Notes under the pieces: model-generated
The model's input: only the letters and a program-made list of their open reading frames with translations
The model's database searches: none
Told to the model about the DNA's origin: nothing
Made by a program: the position numbers and the translations under genes
In this document: positions 13,034-13,283 of the stretch, piece after piece
How positions within the stretch are numbered: position 1 is the stretch's first letter
Layout: each line of letters starts with the position of its first letter
Source of the DNA: an uncultured Desulfobacterales bacterium
GTDB taxonomy: Bacteria > Desulfobacterota > Desulfobacteria > Desulfobacterales > G020354645
Direction of reading: 5' to 3'
DNA length: 13,283 nucleotides
Assembly: GCA_947259865.1 (NCBI GenBank)
Contig: CAMYNZ010000060.1
Span: forward strand, 1 to 13,283

Positions 13034-13283
13034 CAGATATGCACCGTCTCGGGGGGCTGGGGATTTTTTTGGCGGCATGATGAAAACGCCAGCGGTTTTA
13101 AATGGCAAAGGGTACCTGCCGCCTGGATAGGCAAAAGCAGTTGCGTCAAATTGCGGGACGCTTTATGTTCTCAACGGCAGGGAGTAAATTGCAAGGGAGT
13201 TGCCGTTTTCGGAGCCGACTCGCCAATGATCCGGCATCATGCCGCCAAAAAAATCCGCTGCCCCCCGAGACGGTGCATATCTG
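13034..13283. repeat. Element bounded by 49-bp near-perfect inverted repeats, reaching the window edge
   Basis: The left arm (13034-13082, CAGATATGCACCGTCTCGGG...) and the right arm (13235-13283, ending ...GACGGTGCATATCTG) are reverse complements with differences only in a short inner patch (CTGGGG against CAGCGG). Each arm contains a G run, a T/A run and GGCGGCATGATG. The 152-bp interior has no ORF of note; it holds smaller dyads such as GCGTC...GACGC. The right arm ends exactly at the window boundary, so the repeat may be longer. It could be a MITE, a decayed insertion sequence with long terminal repeats, or a very long transcribed hairpin. Confidence 0.7.

Overview
The window looks like a chromosomal stretch from a Gram-negative, anaerobic-type bacterium, most plausibly a Desulfobacterota (deltaproteobacterial) lineage. 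This is an inference from three things: a class A PBP1B with a UB2H-like region (Gram-negative envelope), a flagellar rod-type protein, and intergenic repeat families of a style common in large Desulfobacterales genomes. GC content is moderate and AT-rich stretches are confined to intergenic DNA. No rRNA, tRNA, CRISPR array or intact transposase is visible.

Layout, left to right. Positions 1-59 hold the last codons of a plus-strand gene that looks like the end of a receiver domain. Positions 60-414 are non-coding, with a hairpin and a decayed minus-strand gene tail framed by inverted 'aggggtcaaggat' repeats. Then come endonuclease V (nfi, minus), a doubtful 74-codon ORF, and a large bifunctional penicillin-binding protein 1B (minus). 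Divergent from it is a 67-residue single-TM protein (plus). This is followed by a small acidic 47-residue ORF (minus) and an orphan 117-residue flagellar rod-like protein (minus, TTG start). A terminator-like hairpin ends directly at the ribosome-binding site of that rod-like gene. Positions 4786-5265 are non-coding and contain a 14-bp inverted repeat pair.

The centre is a minus-strand cluster. Thioredoxin reductase-like trxB overlaps by ATGA a small winged-helix protein. After a 117-bp gap comes a 588-residue DnaQ-like/GIY-YIG fusion, which overlaps by ATGA an SbcD/Mre11-like phosphoesterase. The last two genes look like a coupled DNA-processing pair without an SbcC ATPase. The exonuclease domain of the fusion has lost most of its canonical DEDD metal ligands, while its GIY-YIG nuclease residues are present.

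Upstream of this cluster, also on the minus strand, is an exported trypsin-like (HtrA-type) protease whose C-terminal half is TPR repeats rather than PDZ domains. Its upstream DNA carries two dispersed palindromic repeats that create a false N-terminal extension. A 0.7-kb AT-rich intergenic region with two gene-like relics separates it from a stand-alone CheY-like receiver (plus). Another dispersed repeat (CTAAAGT family) follows, then an HD-domain phosphohydrolase (minus). The window ends in a pair of 49-bp, nearly perfect inverted repeats, the second of which runs into the window edge.

The most interesting items are the degenerate-exonuclease/GIY-YIG + SbcD-like pair, the terminator abutting the ribosome-binding site of the orphan rod-like gene, the trxB-like enzyme without the usual NADPH motif coupled to a winged-helix protein, and the long inverted-repeat element at the right edge.
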